From positions 62,001 to 126,000 of the forward strand of contig NZ_NPOA01000012.1 of NCBI RefSeq assembly GCF_002287375.1: DNA of 64,000 nt. Direction: 5' to 3'. Each line of letters starts with the position of its first letter. The first letter of the stretch is position 1. The position numbers and the translations under genes were made by a program. This DNA is from Virgibacillus profundi (lineage in GTDB: Bacteria; Bacillota; Bacilli; Bacillales; Amphibacillaceae). Shown piece by piece: positions 1 to 9,974 of this stretch. The notes beneath the pieces were generated by a model. That model was given only the letters and a program-made list of their open reading frames with translations, was not told the DNA's origin and did not search any database.

Positions 1-239
1 CTTTCACCAACAACAATTTCATACCCTTTAATACTTTTTCGGACAATTAATGGTTGAATAATACCATATTCTAGAATAGAATCCTTTAATTCCTCTATTG
101 CATCAGCGTGAAATGTTTTTCTTGGTTGATAAGGATTTGGCCTACATTCAGCAATAGAAATTTCTTGGATTGCTTCATCATCCTGACTATCAATCTCGGG
201 AAAAAAAGCATTAATACCTTTACCTAACCCTTTCGCCAT
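1..239 (-). CDS. parB: ParB/Spo0J chromosome partitioning protein (N-terminal part only)
   Basis: Translation from the ATG at 239 gives MAKGLGKGINAFFPEID followed by a ParB N-terminal region with NPYQPRK and an IQPLIVRK segment. This is the CTP-dependent clamp that loads at parS and works with ParA in origin segregation and, in sporulating bacilli, in releasing Soj control of initiation. About 79 residues are in the window; the GERR box, helix-turn-helix and dimerisation domain lie beyond base 1. The start lies inside the end of parA (20-bp overlap), as in the soj-spo0J operon. The identity rests on sequence, overlap and gene order. Confidence 0.93.
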   Translation of the reverse strand, partial: MAKGLGKGINAFFPEIDSQDDEAIQEISIAECRPNPYQPRKTFHADAIEELKDSILEYGIIQPLIVRKSIKGYEIVVGE

Positions 240-993
240 TGGCCATCACTTCCTTAGCTAATTCAAGATAAACCTCTGCCCCTTTGGACCTTGGATCATA
301 CGTAATAATTGGTTGACCATGACTAGGCGCTTCACCCAGGCGTACATTTCGGGGAATAATAGATTTATAGACTTTATCTTGAAAGTATTTTTTTACCTCT
401 TCAATCACCTGTAAACCTAAATTTGTTCGTGCATCAAGCATTGTAAGTAATACGCCTTCTATCATTAATTCCTTATTCAGATGTTTTTGCACCAGTCTTA
501 TCGTATTTAATAATTGACTGAGACCTTCCAGTGCATAGTATTCACATTGAACTGGTATCAAAACAGTATCTGAGGATGTTAATGCATTTATTGTAAGCAA
601 ACCTAATGAAGGCGGACAATCGATAATAATATAATCATAATGCTCTTTCAGTTTTTCCAATGATTTTTTCAAGCGAATTTCCCGTGAAATAGTTGGGACT
701 AATTCAATTTCTGCACCAGCAAGTTGAATAGTTGCAGGTATTATATCCAAGTTGTTTACATTTGTAGGTATAACAACCTCTTCAGCAGGTAAATCTTCTA
801 CCAGTACATTATAGATACAATTATTAACATCTGCTTTGTTAATTCCTACCCCACTTGTAGCATTACCCTGAGGGTCTGTATCTACAAGCAATATTTTATT
901 ACCCAATTGCGCAAGACATGCGCTTAAGTTAACCGACGAAGTTGTTTTTCCTACACCACCTTTTTGATTTGCGATGGACATTATTTTTCCCAT
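220..993 (-). CDS. parA: ParA/Soj chromosome partitioning ATPase
   Basis: A 257-residue MinD/ParA-family ATPase. It has the deviant Walker A box KGGVGKTT at residues 11-18, a DYIIIDCPPSLG switch segment near residue 125 and full family length. ParA-ATP dimers bind DNA nonspecifically and are cycled by ParB; in Bacillus, Soj also modulates DnaA at oriC. The ATG at 993 has an AGGTG ribosome site about six bases upstream. It is co-transcribed with parB, whose start is buried in its 3' end. Nothing in the sequence looks degenerate. Confidence 0.96.
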   Translation of the reverse strand: MGKIMSIANQKGGVGKTTSSVNLSACLAQLGNKILLVDTDPQGNATSGVGINKADVNNCIYNVLVEDLPAEEVVIPTNVNNLDIIPATIQLAGAEIELVPTISREIRLKKSLEKLKEHYDYIIIDCPPSLGLLTINALTSSDTVLIPVQCEYYALEGLSQLLNTIRLVQKHLNKELMIEGVLLTMLDARTNLGLQVIEEVKKYFQDKVYKSIIPRNVRLGEAPSHGQPIITYDPRSKGAEVYLELAKEVMANGERVR

Positions 994-1228
994 GTTGACA
1001 CCTACCTATTATAAAACTTGCATTTTCGACTATTAATTATGACGAATTTATTAGTTGACTTTAAATGTATAAATACATATATTTCTTATTTTATCACTAT
1101 TTCTATGAAAACAACTATTAATATTACTTTTGTTATAAAATCGTAATTTATGATGGGTTTTTACTATATACTTGAAGAAATTATGTTGTTATAAGAAGGA
1201 AATCGTTTTTTAATCTTAAACTGTAGGA

Positions 1229-1260
1229 AATACCCATCTGTTCGGGAATAGATGGGTATT
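1229..1260 (-). terminator. Terminator downstream of noc
   Basis: A perfect 11-bp stem (AATACCCATCT with AGATGGGTATT) and a 10-base loop lie just after the noc stop and can end transcription leaving noc. The U tract on the minus strand is short. The rest of 994-1283, between parA and noc, is AT-rich and must hold the parA promoter; I recognise no other element there. Confidence 0.7.
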
Positions 1261-1283
1261 ATCTAACACATATAATAAATGAA

Positions 1284-2147
1284 TTATTTCTTTTTTGGTA
1301 TCTTTATAGTAATTTGATAATAATCATCAAGTTCTTTTTCATCAGATTCTACTTTAACTCCAGTATCTGATACCATATTTAATGATTGGCGAATCGTATT
1401 CATAGCTATTCGAATATCTTTGTTAAATCCTTTTAATTTTGTACGCTTTTTCTTTGAGTCATTCTGCGGGTTTTCCATTTTGGTAATCCGCTCTTCTGTC
1501 TGTTTTACATTGAGCTCATTTTCTATAATATCCTGTAAAAGTTTATGCTGCTTCTCAGGATCGTTTAATTTTATTAAAGCTCTGGCATGCCTTTCTGTAA
1601 TTAACTTATTTAATAATGCTTGCTGAACTTCTTCAGGCAACTTCAATAATCGCAGCTTATTTGCAATGGAAGATTGGCTTTTACCCAGTCTTTGAGCTAA
1701 CGCCTCCTGTGTTAATGAATGAAGTTCCAATAGCTTGGCATAAGCTGTTGCCTCTTCAATTACAGTCAATTCTTCACGTTGAAGGTTCTCTATTAGAGCA
1801 ACTGAAGCAGTTTCTGCATCAGACATCTCACGTATGATCGCTGAAATATTTTCCCATTCCAGTGTTTGAACAGCACGCCATCTTCGTTCCCCTGCAATAA
1901 GCTCATACTTATCGTCTTCTGAATTTATTTTCCGGACGACAATTGGTTGGATCATACCATGTGTGTTTATCGTTTGAGCCAGTTCTTTAATTTTTTCTTC
2001 ACTAAAAATTGATCTCGGCTGAAATCGATTTGGTGAAATTTTATGAACAGGAAGCTGAATTACTTCATCTGGATGATAGCTTTCTTCTTCTGGTTCAGAA
2101 GCTGATTTATCCCCCAAACCAAATATTCGATTAAAAGGCTTTACCAT
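1284..2147 (-). CDS. noc: Nucleoid occlusion protein Noc (ParB family)
   Basis: A ParB paralogue of about 287 residues. It has a basic, amphipathic N-terminus ([12 protein letters not shown]) of the kind that ties Noc to the membrane, the CTPase motifs GERRWR (about 86-91) and ENLQRE (about 120-125), and a helix-turn-helix around 146-168 ([19 protein letters not shown]). Noc binds NBS sites and blocks FtsZ assembly over the nucleoid. It sits between parA and rsmG exactly as in B. subtilis. The ATG at 2147 is preferred over the TTG one codon upstream because it lies nine bases from AGGTGG and gives the usual Noc N-terminus. No NBS-like palindrome (ATTTCCCGGGAAAT) was seen in the window. Confidence 0.95.
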   Translation of the reverse strand: MVKPFNRIFGLGDKSASEPEEESYHPDEVIQLPVHKISPNRFQPRSIFSEEKIKELAQTINTHGMIQPIVVRKINSEDDKYELIAGERRWRAVQTLEWENISAIIREMSDAETASVALIENLQREELTVIEEATAYAKLLELHSLTQEALAQRLGKSQSSIANKLRLLKLPEEVQQALLNKLITERHARALIKLNDPEKQHKLLQDIIENELNVKQTEERITKMENPQNDSKKKRTKLKGFNKDIRIAMNTIRQSLNMVSDTGVKVESDEKELDDYYQITIKIPKKK

Positions 2148-2219
2148 CAACAGACACCACCTTTATATTCTATCTTAATTAAGTAAGATTATCAGGATTA
2201 TCTCTATGTATATTAAAAT

Positions 2220-2235
2220 TGTTTCACGTGAAACA
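2220..2235. promoter_or_regulatory. parS: parS site (ParB-binding palindrome)
   Basis: The 16-mer TGTTTCACGTGAAACA is a perfect palindrome and matches the Bacillus parS consensus TGTTNCACGTGAAACA. It lies in the 314-bp noc-rsmG gap, about 7 kb from oriC, where ParB loading and SMC recruitment are expected. The remainder of this gap (2236-2464) is AT-rich and I see nothing else recognisable in it. Confidence 0.95.
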
Positions 2236-2464
2236 ATTGGATTTATAAGTTTATGAAACTATTAGAACTATTAAGACTAGTATAACATGAAAAAGGAACA
2301 AAAAGAAAAAACGCGACAACATAAAACTGCTGTGCGAATTTAATTGGCAATTTCAGTTTGTAATCCTATATTACCATAATTTTTACAACAAAAGAATGAA
2401 ATAGCAAAAATATATCATTGTACAATCAGATATATTTTATTTAGTAATTAAACATGTAGAATTT

Positions 2465-3181
2465 TCACTCTATTGGTTCTTTATTTGGTGTACCAGCTTT
2501 TCTAGGATACTTTTTAGGTGTTTTTCTATTTTTGTTTATCACTACAATCGAACGTTCACTATCTTCCTTTGGCAATGTAAAAGTAAACGTATCAACTACT
2601 TCCCCACCTAATATTTCAACTGCAGCTTGAGCATTACCTAATTCCTCGTTTGCTTGTGCACCTTTCATCGCTATGAATACCCCATTCTTTTTCACTAATG
2701 GTAAACATAATTCGCTTAATACGGACATACGTGCAACCGCTCTGGCTGTAACAATATCGAAGGTTTCCCTGAATTCACTGTTTTTCCCAAAGTTTTCAGC
2801 ACGATCATGATAAAATGCAACATTGCTTAAGCTTAGTTTATTAGCTAACTGATTTAAAAAACCTATTCGCTTTTGTAATGAATCAACAATTGTTACCTTT
2901 AATTGTGGAAAGCATATTTTAAGTGGAATACTTGGAAATCCAGCACCTGCACCTACATCACATATATGTATATCATTTGTAAAATCATAATAAAATGCTG
3001 CTGAGATGGAATCATAAAAGTGTTTTAAATACACATCTTCTTTGTCTGTTAATGCTGTAAGGTTTATCTTCTCATTCCACTCCACCAATGTTTCATAATA
3101 AATGGAAAATTGTTCCAGTTGATAATCACTTAATTCAATTCCCTGTTCGATTAGCGCTTTTGTAAACTGTTCTGGATTCAT
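2465..3181 (-). CDS. rsmG: 16S rRNA (guanine527-N7)-methyltransferase RsmG (GidB)
   Basis: A 238-residue class I SAM methyltransferase. Motif I ([13 protein letters not shown]) is at about 75-87, followed by [10 protein letters not shown], and the conserved C-terminus [17 protein letters not shown] is present. It methylates N7 of G527 in 16S rRNA; loss gives low-level streptomycin resistance in related bacteria. It is downstream of mnmEG but separated from mnmG by a terminator and a small palindromic repeat, so it probably has its own promoter. The start [10 protein letters not shown] fits family length. Confidence 0.96.
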   Translation of the reverse strand: MNPEQFTKALIEQGIELSDYQLEQFSIYYETLVEWNEKINLTALTDKEDVYLKHFYDSISAAFYYDFTNDIHICDVGAGAGFPSIPLKICFPQLKVTIVDSLQKRIGFLNQLANKLSLSNVAFYHDRAENFGKNSEFRETFDIVTARAVARMSVLSELCLPLVKKNGVFIAMKGAQANEELGNAQAAVEILGGEVVDTFTFTLPKEDSERSIVVINKNRKTPKKYPRKAGTPNKEPIE

Positions 3182-3208
3182 AAATATGACAGTTCCTTCC
3201 TTTTAAAT

Positions 3209-3268
3209 TTTAGAAAACTTGGCTTATCGCCAAGCCTTAATGGCGAAAGCCTTAGTTGCACTTATACT
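3209..3268. repeat. Small palindromic repeat, short form (copy 1)
   Basis: This 60-bp element runs from TTTAGAAAACTTGGC to TTAGTTGCACTTATACT and contains a hairpin (CTTGGC-TTATCG-CCAAG) followed by a GGCGAAAGCC palindrome. A longer relative lies after guaB at 23037-23153 with the same ends and a hairpin inserted in its loop. Both lie just beyond stop codons or terminators. The family is not named here; its nature as a small dispersed element is inferred from the two copies. Confidence 0.75.
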
Positions 3269-3310
3269 GATTTCCTGAAAAAAGTTATATTTTCCTATCA
3301 GTGGTACAAA

Positions 3311-3336
3311 AGACCACCAATCCTTGTCGGTGATCT
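3311..3336 (-). terminator. Terminator of the mnmE-mnmG operon
   Basis: On the minus strand, AGATCACC pairs with GGTGGTCT across a short loop and is followed by TTTTG, 17 bases after the mnmG stop. It separates mnmEG from rsmG. Confidence 0.7.
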
Positions 3337-3352
3337 TCTGCAACAATGTTAA

Positions 3353-5239
3353 TTAATTTGCAATTCGTGCTATATTTCCCTGTTCAATATATATAAGCAA
3401 AATAGATACATCCGCTGGGTTTACGCCGGATATTCTCGATGCTTGACCAACTGATAATGGTCGCACTTTTTTCAGCCTTTGCTTCGCCTCTGTAGCAATT
3501 CCACTAATATCATCATAATCAATATCATCAGGTATCTTTTTATCTTCCATTTTTAACATACGTGCAACTTGTTCATTTGCTTTCTTAATATAACCTTCAT
3601 ACTTAATTTGAATTCCTACCTGTTCTTTTACTTCTGTAGAAATTTCAGGATTTGTTTCAATCATTTGATCGACCAAATCATAAGAAAGTTCAGGTCGTTT
3701 CAGTAAATCATATGCTTTTATTGCTTCTTTTAAAGGAGTGGCACCAGCTTCTGTCATCACTTTATTAACTTCTTCATTTGGTTTTATGGTTATCTTACTT
3801 AAACGTTTTTTCTCTGCTTCTACTAAATTCTTTTTCGCAGCAAATTTCTCGTAACGTTCCTCTGTTATTAAACCAATGTCATGTCCAATTTCAGTTAAAC
3901 GCAGATCTGCATTATCATGACGTAATAATAAACGGTATTCCGCACGTGATGTTAACAGACGATATGGTTCATTTGTTCCTTTTGTTACAAGATCATCAAT
4001 TAACACACCGATATAAGCTTGTGAACGATCCAAAATTACAGACTCTTTGCCTAATACTTTTGCTGCTGCATTAATTCCTGACATAATTCCTTGTGCTGCA
4101 GCTTCCTCGTATCCGGAAGTTCCATTAATTTGTCCAGCTGTAAACAGTCCAGGAATATTCTTTGTTTCCAGTGTGGGCCATAGCTGTGTTGGAACAACTG
4201 CATCATATTCAATTGCATAGCCTGCACGCATTATTTCAGCATTTTCCAGACCCTTTACACTTCTTACCATTTCATGCTGAACAGATTCAGGCAAAGATGT
4301 TGATAGCCCCTGTACATATACCTCTTCAGTATCCCTTCCCTCTGGTTCAAGGAAAATTTGATGACGAGGTTTGTCATTAAAGCGAACAATTTTATCTTCA
4401 ATCGATGGGCAATAACGCGGACCTGTGCCACGTTTCATACCTGAATACATCGCTGAAAGTTTTAGATTTTCATTAATAACTTGATGGGTAAATTCGTTTG
4501 TATATGTTAACCAGCAAGGAATTTGATCCGTAATGAATTCTGTTGTTTCATAGGAAAAGCTCTGTGGCTTCTCATCCCCTGGTTGAATTTCTGTTTTAGA
4601 ATAATCAATCGTATGACTGTTCACACGTGGTGGTGTTCCTGTTTTAAATCTTGTTAGTTCAAAGCCAAGCTCTTCCAAGTGCTCAGAAAGTTTTACAGAT
4701 ACACGCTGGTTATTTGGGCCACTTTCATATTCCAGGTCACCCATCAATATTTTTCCGCGCATAAATGTTCCTGTCGTTATAATAACTGTTTCCGCACTAT
4801 AAGCTGCTTTCGATTCTGTAATAACACCTTTACATACGCCGTCTTCAACGATTAGTTGATCAACCATTCCTTGGCGAAGTGTCAGGTTTTCTTGGTTTTC
4901 GATAATACTTTTCATTTCTTTTATATATAAAGGTTTATCTGCCTGTGCACGTAATGCTTGTACAGCAGGTCCTTTTCCAGTATTTAGCATACGCATTTGA
5001 ATATGCGTTTTATCAATAACTTTTGCCATAACTCCACCTAGTGCATCAACTTCACGCACTACGATTCCTTTAGCAGGGCCACCTAGTGAAGGATTACATG
5101 GCATAAAAGCGATCATATCCAGATTTAATGTGAGCATTAACGTTTTTGCACCCATTTTTGCTGCGGCTACACCGGCTTCTACGCCAGCATGACCGGCACC
5201 AATAACGATTACATCATAATGGCCAGCATTGTATGTCAT
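3353..5239 (-). CDS. mnmG: tRNA uridine-34 5-carboxymethylaminomethylation enzyme MnmG (GidA)
   Basis: A 628-residue FAD protein, full length for MnmG. The dinucleotide fold GAGHAG is at residues 14-19. The conserved [12 protein letters not shown] follows at 47-58, with Cys48, and a second conserved cysteine lies in RYCPSIEDK. Further landmarks are [27 protein letters not shown] for FAD binding (partly quoted) and [15 protein letters not shown]. With MnmE it modifies the wobble uridine of tRNAs reading NNA/NNG codons, using methylene-THF and glycine or ammonium. It is 81 bp downstream of mnmE on the same strand, its obligate partner. Confidence 0.97.
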   Translation of the reverse strand: MTYNAGHYDVIVIGAGHAGVEAGVAAAKMGAKTLMLTLNLDMIAFMPCNPSLGGPAKGIVVREVDALGGVMAKVIDKTHIQMRMLNTGKGPAVQALRAQADKPLYIKEMKSIIENQENLTLRQGMVDQLIVEDGVCKGVITESKAAYSAETVIITTGTFMRGKILMGDLEYESGPNNQRVSVKLSEHLEELGFELTRFKTGTPPRVNSHTIDYSKTEIQPGDEKPQSFSYETTEFITDQIPCWLTYTNEFTHQVINENLKLSAMYSGMKRGTGPRYCPSIEDKIVRFNDKPRHQIFLEPEGRDTEEVYVQGLSTSLPESVQHEMVRSVKGLENAEIMRAGYAIEYDAVVPTQLWPTLETKNIPGLFTAGQINGTSGYEEAAAQGIMSGINAAAKVLGKESVILDRSQAYIGVLIDDLVTKGTNEPYRLLTSRAEYRLLLRHDNADLRLTEIGHDIGLITEERYEKFAAKKNLVEAEKKRLSKITIKPNEEVNKVMTEAGATPLKEAIKAYDLLKRPELSYDLVDQMIETNPEISTEVKEQVGIQIKYEGYIKKANEQVARMLKMEDKKIPDDIDYDDISGIATEAKQRLKKVRPLSVGQASRISGVNPADVSILLIYIEQGNIARIAN

Positions 5240-5320
5240 TGTTCTTCATCCTTCCTGATTTAAATGATAGACGTTCTATATTTTAAAAGTATACTTTATT
5301 TTATAAATAGCTAACTAAAA

Positions 5321-6697
5321 TTATTTCCCTAAACAAAATTGTGAGAATAGCTGATCGATTAGGCCGTCACTTGCTGTATCACCTATTATTTCTCCTAAAA
5401 ACTCCCATGTTCGCGTTACATCGATTTGAACAATGTCCATTGGCATCCCAAGTTCAATGCCTTCCATAGCTTCTTCCAATGCATTTTTAGACTGCTTCAG
5501 TAATTGAATATGCCTTACATTGGATACGTAGGTTAAATCACCTGAGTCAATTTCTCCTGCAAAGAATGTTTTTGCGATGGCTGCTTCGAGCTCGTCCACC
5601 CCTTCTTCTTCAATCAGAGAAGTCGTAACAATGGGATTACCTTCAGCCATTTCATTGACCCTATTTAAATCGAGTTTTTGCTCGAGATCGGTCTTATTTA
5701 TGATTACAATATATTCAAGTCCATGTATTGCTTCAAAAAGCTTAACATCTTCATCTGTTAGCTCATCATTATAGTTTAACACAAATAAGATAAGATCAGA
5801 TTCCTTCAATACCTGTCTGGATCGTTCCACACCAATCTTTTCGACAATATCCTCGGTTTCACGAATACCTGCTGTATCTACCAGGCGTAGTGGAACACCA
5901 CGTACATTTACATATTCCTCAATGATATCCCTTGTTGTTCCAGGTACTTCGGTTACAATTGCCTTATTTTCCTGGACAAGTGTATTCATTAACGAAGATT
6001 TCCCTACGTTGGGACGTCCAATAATTGCTGTTGCAAGTCCTTCACGTAAAATCTTCCCTTGTTTTGCTACTTCCAAAAGTGATTCAATTTCCATTAGAAC
6101 CTCTTTCGTCTTCTTTTGCATCATTTCATGTGACATTTCTTCCACATCATCATACTCTGGGTAATCAATATTAACCTCAACATGTGCAACAGTTTCTAAT
6201 AAATCCTGCCGCAGCCGCCGAATTAACCCGGATAACCGACCATCCATCTGTTTTAGGGCCACAGACATTGCCTTATCTGTTTTGGCACGAATTAGATCCA
6301 TTACCGCTTCTGCCTGTGATAAGTCAATCCTGCCATGCAGAAAAGCACGCTTTGTAAATTCCCCAGGCTCAGCTAATCTAGCACCACTATTTAAAATGAT
6401 TTCCAGTACCCGATTGACAGCTACCATTCCACCATGACAATTTATTTCAACTACATCTTCACGTGTAAATGTCTTTGGTGCACGCATGACGGAAACCATT
6501 ACTTCCTCAGCAACTTCTTTTGTTCCTGGATCAATAATCTTACCATAATGAATTGTATGGGAATCTGCTTCATTTAAATTTTTACCACTAAATAAATTCA
6601 TGGTAATTGAAATTGCCTTCGGACCACTCAACCTCACAATTGCAATGGCACCTTCTCCAATCGGGGTTGATATTGCAGTAATTGTATCAGTCTCCAT
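5321..6697 (-). CDS. mnmE: tRNA modification GTPase MnmE (TrmE/ThdF)
   Basis: 458 residues with the family architecture. The N-terminal formyl-THF binding domain (1-120) is followed by a helical region and an inserted G domain with P-loop GRPNVGKS at 227-234, a DTAG switch and NKTD. The protein ends in the catalytic C-terminal FCLGK (Cys455). It partners MnmG in wobble-uridine modification. The ATG at 6697 has a good GGAGGTG ribosome site. Upstream (6698-7189) are DnaA boxes, a hairpin and a 21-bp-periodic array rather than another gene. Confidence 0.97.
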   Translation of the reverse strand: METDTITAISTPIGEGAIAIVRLSGPKAISITMNLFSGKNLNEADSHTIHYGKIIDPGTKEVAEEVMVSVMRAPKTFTREDVVEINCHGGMVAVNRVLEIILNSGARLAEPGEFTKRAFLHGRIDLSQAEAVMDLIRAKTDKAMSVALKQMDGRLSGLIRRLRQDLLETVAHVEVNIDYPEYDDVEEMSHEMMQKKTKEVLMEIESLLEVAKQGKILREGLATAIIGRPNVGKSSLMNTLVQENKAIVTEVPGTTRDIIEEYVNVRGVPLRLVDTAGIRETEDIVEKIGVERSRQVLKESDLILFVLNYNDELTDEDVKLFEAIHGLEYIVIINKTDLEQKLDLNRVNEMAEGNPIVTTSLIEEEGVDELEAAIAKTFFAGEIDSGDLTYVSNVRHIQLLKQSKNALEEAMEGIELGMPMDIVQIDVTRTWEFLGEIIGDTASDGLIDQLFSQFCLGK

Positions 6698-6804
6698 TTG
6701 CTTTCACCTCCAACACTTTTTCTTACTTTATCTATGTCAATAACGAAATATATTTTTTACGTCACTAACAAAATAGAATACCACATATTTATTCAAAAAT
6801 AAAC

Positions 6805-6868
6805 TTATCCACAAAAATAATTTAAAGTAATTTAAAAACCGTTTATACACAGTGTGGATAAACGGTTT
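6805..6868. promoter_or_regulatory. Two perfect DnaA boxes, one inside a hairpin
   Basis: TTATCCACA at 6805-6813 and its reverse complement at 6853-6861 are exact consensus DnaA boxes. The second overlaps an 11-bp perfect stem, AAACCGTTTAT (6836-6846) with ATAAACGGTTT (6858-6868), followed by CCTTTTT, which looks like a plus-strand terminator. They lie about 110-165 bp upstream of mnmE and 2.6 kb from oriC. Titration or regulation by DnaA is inference. Confidence 0.6.
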
Positions 6869-6950
6869 CCTTTTTATAGATTTTTAAAGTTGTGGGACTG
6901 CACTTCGTTCGCCCCATCAAAATACTGGGCCATACTAATTAGAAATGAAA

Positions 6951-7094
6951 GTTGAGAGACAAAGCATGATAGTTGAGAGATCAGACGGCAAACTTGAGAG
7001 ACACTTGGTAAAAGTTGAGAGAAAACAAGGGATTTTACAATTATCTCTCAACTTTATAGGCTTATCTCTCAACTCCATAAGCTTCTCTCTCAAC
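6951..7094. repeat. 21-bp-phased GTTGAGAGA array (array 1: 4 direct + 3 inverted)
   Basis: Copies of (G/C)TTGAGAGA start at 6951, 6972, 6993 and 7014, exactly 21 bp apart. The reverse complement TCTCTCAAC then starts at 7044, 7065 and 7086, again 21 bp apart. Spacer bases differ between units, so the word and the spacing are conserved while the rest is free. The whole block can fold as one long imperfect hairpin. Equivalent arrays occur at 26439-26602 and 39771-39914. The minus-strand reading frame through it gives KLR heptads, but no coding evidence supports it. Confidence 0.85.
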
Positions 7095-7155
7095 TTTGCC
7101 TGCTTTCGGCAAAAATACTGGTAAATTTTATACTTTCTAACCATTTTAAAATAAA

Positions 7156-7179
7156 AAGTCCCGGGTTTCCCCGGGACTT
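7156..7179 (-). terminator. Terminator downstream of jag
   Basis: A perfect 10-bp stem AAGTCCCGGG / CCCGGGACTT with a GAAA tetraloop on the minus strand, followed by TTTATTTT, 10 bases after the jag stop. It is a strong intrinsic terminator. Confidence 0.93.
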
Positions 7180-7189
7180 CATTTAATCC

Positions 7190-7804
7190 TTATGGTTTTA
7201 TCACAATATGACGATGTGGCTCTACGCCATCAGAATAGGTAGAAACCTCACCACGTTCCTGCAAAGCACTATGAATAATTTTGCGTTCAAATGCCGGCAT
7301 TGGCTCGAGCGCTACCTTTTTATTCAGTCGTTTTGCTTTGTCAGCCATTTTTAATGCCAGGGATTGCAGTGTTTCTTTTCTCCGACCGCGATATCCCTCT
7401 GCATCCAATGTGACAGTATAGAATTGTTTCCCATCTTTATTTAGTGCAAGATGAATCAAATATTGCAGGGCATTTAGTGTCTGCCCGCGTTTACCAATCA
7501 GTAAAGCGATATTTTCACCATTCATTTCAAATGTAACATGATTTCCATCAACGGTTGTCGTAATATCTACTTCAATATTCATATTACTTGTAACTTCTTT
7601 AATAAATTTCTCTGTCTCTTGGATTTGATTTTTAGCGATTGTTACTTTAACAAAGGCACGCTTGGATCCAAATAAACCTAGTAATCCTTTTTTACCTTCG
7701 TCAATTACATCGATTTCCACCTGGTCCCTGGTTGTGTTTAACTGCTCTAATGCTGATTGGACCGCTTCTTCAACTGTTTGTCCGCTGGCAGTTAGTTCTC
7801 TCAC
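7190..7804 (-). CDS. jag: RNA-binding protein Jag/KhpB (SpoIIIJ-associated)
   Basis: 204 residues in the order Jag-N domain (1-50, [16 protein letters not shown]-like segment), KH domain (about 75-150, with [15 protein letters not shown]) and R3H domain (about 150-204, ending with HSALQE...[10 protein letters not shown]). The family binds RNA with KhpA and influences cell envelope synthesis. Its start overlaps the end of yidC by four bases, so the two are translationally coupled. Full length, no anomalies. Confidence 0.95.
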   Translation of the reverse strand: MRELTASGQTVEEAVQSALEQLNTTRDQVEIDVIDEGKKGLLGLFGSKRAFVKVTIAKNQIQETEKFIKEVTSNMNIEVDITTTVDGNHVTFEMNGENIALLIGKRGQTLNALQYLIHLALNKDGKQFYTVTLDAEGYRGRRKETLQSLALKMADKAKRLNKKVALEPMPAFERKIIHSALQERGEVSTYSDGVEPHRHIVIKP

Positions 7805-8571
7805 TTTTTGTCTCCTCCAGTATCCGTATTCGCAGTCTTCATCATTGGTTTACGAATGAAAATAGTTTGAGCAACCATAAAGATATTACCTACTACCCAG
7901 TAAAGTGCTAATGCTGCCGGGAAGAAGAACGCAAAAACAGTAATCATGATCGGCATAACATAAAGCATTACCATCATTTGCGGATTTTGTGCCGCAGGAC
8001 TTCCTGCCATCATTAATTTTTGCTGCAGGAATGTAGCTGCACCGGCTATTATTGGTAAAATATAATCCGGTGACCCTAGTTCAAACCATAGGAAATTATG
8101 TGAACTAACTGCTTCTGTACGCATAATTGCATGATACATCGCAATTAAAATAGGCATTTGAACAAAAATCGGTAAACACCCTGCAAGTGGATTTACCCCA
8201 TGCTTTTGGAACAGAGACATTGTTTCCTGCTGCAGTTTTTGCTGTGTTGTCGCATCTTTAGAACTATATTTTTTCTGAATTTCTTTAAGTTCCGGTTGTA
8301 TATCCTGCATTGCCTTAGAACTTTTCAATTGTTTTACGTTTAATGGTAAAAGTATCAAACGGAAGATAATAGTTACTATTACAATGGATAACCCATAATT
8401 TTCACCAAATAAATTAGCAAAATATGTGATCAACCATGATACTGGATACACAAAATAGCTATTCCAAATACCATCACTCTCAGAAGTGATTGGTTGATTA
8501 ATTTCTGTACAACCTGAAAGTATTGCAAGCAATCCAATGAGGACGACAAGCATTAAATACTTTTTACGCAA
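7801..8571 (-). CDS. yidC: Membrane protein insertase YidC/SpoIIIJ
   Basis: A 256-residue YidC1-type lipoprotein. The signal peptide has lipobox LSGC (Cys21). Five transmembrane segments follow, the first near 60-80, with the family arginine in IFRLILLPL in the cavity helix, and [19 protein letters not shown] in the middle. It inserts membrane proteins with SecYEG or alone; in B. subtilis the SpoIIIJ paralogue is needed for sigma-G activation during sporulation. Coupled to jag (4-bp overlap) and downstream of rnpA, the canonical rpmH-rnpA-yidC-jag order. Confidence 0.96.
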   Translation of the reverse strand: MRKKYLMLVVLIGLLAILSGCTEINQPITSESDGIWNSYFVYPVSWLITYFANLFGENYGLSIVIVTIIFRLILLPLNVKQLKSSKAMQDIQPELKEIQKKYSSKDATTQQKLQQETMSLFQKHGVNPLAGCLPIFVQMPILIAMYHAIMRTEAVSSHNFLWFELGSPDYILPIIAGAATFLQQKLMMAGSPAAQNPQMMVMLYVMPIMITVFAFFFPAALALYWVVGNIFMVAQTIFIRKPMMKTANTDTGGDKK

Positions 8572-8694
8572 AGTGTTTCCTCCTAATTATCAAAACATAA
8601 AGATTGTTTCAATAGGTAATTTCTATGTATTTTTTCTACATGCTATTTTATCTTAAATAAGTGCAAGAATCTATTATAATGTAAGATATTACGA

Positions 8695-9036
8695 TTATTT
8701 TTTTAGTAACCGTTCTTTATATAATAAATGGGTTAAACTTTTCTTTACTTCTTTGGAGCCCATCTGCTTTGTCGGCTGTCTAGCAATTATTACAATATCG
8801 TAAGACTCCAAAATATTATTTTCCAACTCGTGAAAGGCCTCGCGCAAATATCTTTTAATTCGATTTCTTGTAACTGCATTTCCGATTTTCTTACCTACAG
8901 AAAGGCCAATACGAAAGTGTTCCTGGTTTGTTTTCTGTACATAATATATGACAAGCTGCCGATTTGCAAAAGACTTCCCATGTTTAAATGCATGCTGAAA
9001 TTCTTCATTCTTTTTAATACGAAATTCTTTTTTCAT
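8695..9036 (-). CDS. rnpA: Ribonuclease P protein component RnpA
   Basis: 113 residues: [22 protein letters not shown] at the N-terminus, then the RNP family signature with [21 protein letters not shown] at about 45-65. RnpA binds the RNase P RNA and is needed for 5' maturation of tRNA. The start at 9036 is chosen over an in-frame codon 24 bases upstream because AAGGTGAT lies just before it and it gives the family N-terminus. Next to rpmH, with which it is normally co-transcribed. Confidence 0.95.
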   Translation of the reverse strand: MKKEFRIKKNEEFQHAFKHGKSFANRQLVIYYVQKTNQEHFRIGLSVGKKIGNAVTRNRIKRYLREAFHELENNILESYDIVIIARQPTKQMGSKEVKKSLTHLLYKERLLKK

Positions 9037-9140
9037 GTTATCACCTTTACTAGCAATCACCTACACACTTATCCATGATCTATGTATGAAAACAGCATTT
9101 CCAGCTGTTTTCATATTTATTCTTCTAAAATCGGAAAAAA

Positions 9141-9161
9141 GACCACTGACTTTTCAGTGGC

Positions 9162-9162
<1 letters not shown>
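9141..9162 (-). terminator. Attenuator/terminator after rpmH
   Basis: On the minus strand GGCCACTGA pairs with TCAGTGGTC around AAAG and is followed by TTTTTT; the stem begins at the rpmH stop codon. It probably reduces read-through from the highly expressed rpmH into rnpA. Confidence 0.75.
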
Positions 9163-9389
<227 letters not shown>

Positions 9390-9480
9390 TCAACTTCATT
9401 TTTATTTTTTTTACTTAAGTCGTCTTTTAAATGGATTTTACCCATACCATTCTTTTTTTAATTTTATCTGCTATTCCTTT

Positions 9481-9819
9481 CTATCCACAGGTCCATGTTT
9501 AAAGAAATTCGACATTTTTTTCTATCCACATCAAACATCGACAGGTTAATCACAAAATATAGTAGTGTGGATATTTTTTATGTACAAGCTGTGGTTTTTG
9601 TGGATAAAGGTCGAAAAACCATTGCACACTCCCCTTTTATTTGATATCATATTTGTGTTTAACTCATAAAATAAATAACAGACCTTTTCACTTACCCACA
9701 ATCTGTGGATAAACTGTGGATACTTATTTACAGTATAGTTTATAAACTTGTCAACAGAAGTGTGGATAACGTACATAACTCTATTAAAGTGTTATAATCA
9801 TTATGTTTTCCTATCCACA
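9481..9819. other. oriC: oriC, upstream DnaA-box cluster (rpmH-dnaA intergenic)
   Basis: Nine DnaA-box-like 9-mers lie here. Plus-strand sites start at 9481, 9532 (both CTATCCACA), 9692 (TTACCCACA) and 9811 (CTATCCACA). Minus-strand sites are at 9566-9574, 9599-9607, 9704-9712, 9715-9723 and 9761-9769; those at 9599, 9704 and 9761 are exact TTATCCACA. In B. subtilis the equivalent incA/incB clusters bind DnaA for initiation and for dnaA autoregulation. The rest of 9297-9974 is AT-rich and must contain divergent rpmH and dnaA promoters, which I did not pin down. Confidence 0.9.
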
Positions 9820-9974
9820 TCAATTAATCTTTAATTTTTTTCTCTGCTAACTGGTTTCTACTATTTCCATTCACCTTACCTAAGTGTATTTAATCATATT
9901 CCTTTCCATCTTGATTAAAGAACGTGAAAGGCTATTTCTGTCATTTATTATATTTGAAAGGAGTGAACTCAATA

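Noticed and set aside
6461-6480. Possible second parS (TTCACGTGTAAA) in mnmE
   Set aside because: Only the central CACGTG and a few bases match; the palindrome is broken.
6935-7144. Open frame with KLR/LST heptads over array 1
   Set aside because: It exists only because the repeat step is a multiple of three; no ribosome site was found and the other arrays do not keep an equivalent frame.
7156-7179. CCCGGG palindrome as a Noc-binding site
   Set aside because: Flanks do not fit ATTTCCCGGGAAAT; it is the stem of an intrinsic terminator.
9546-9776. Minus-strand frame in the rpmH-dnaA gap
   Set aside because: It covers the DnaA-box cluster of oriC and reads the boxes as codons; no ribosome site.
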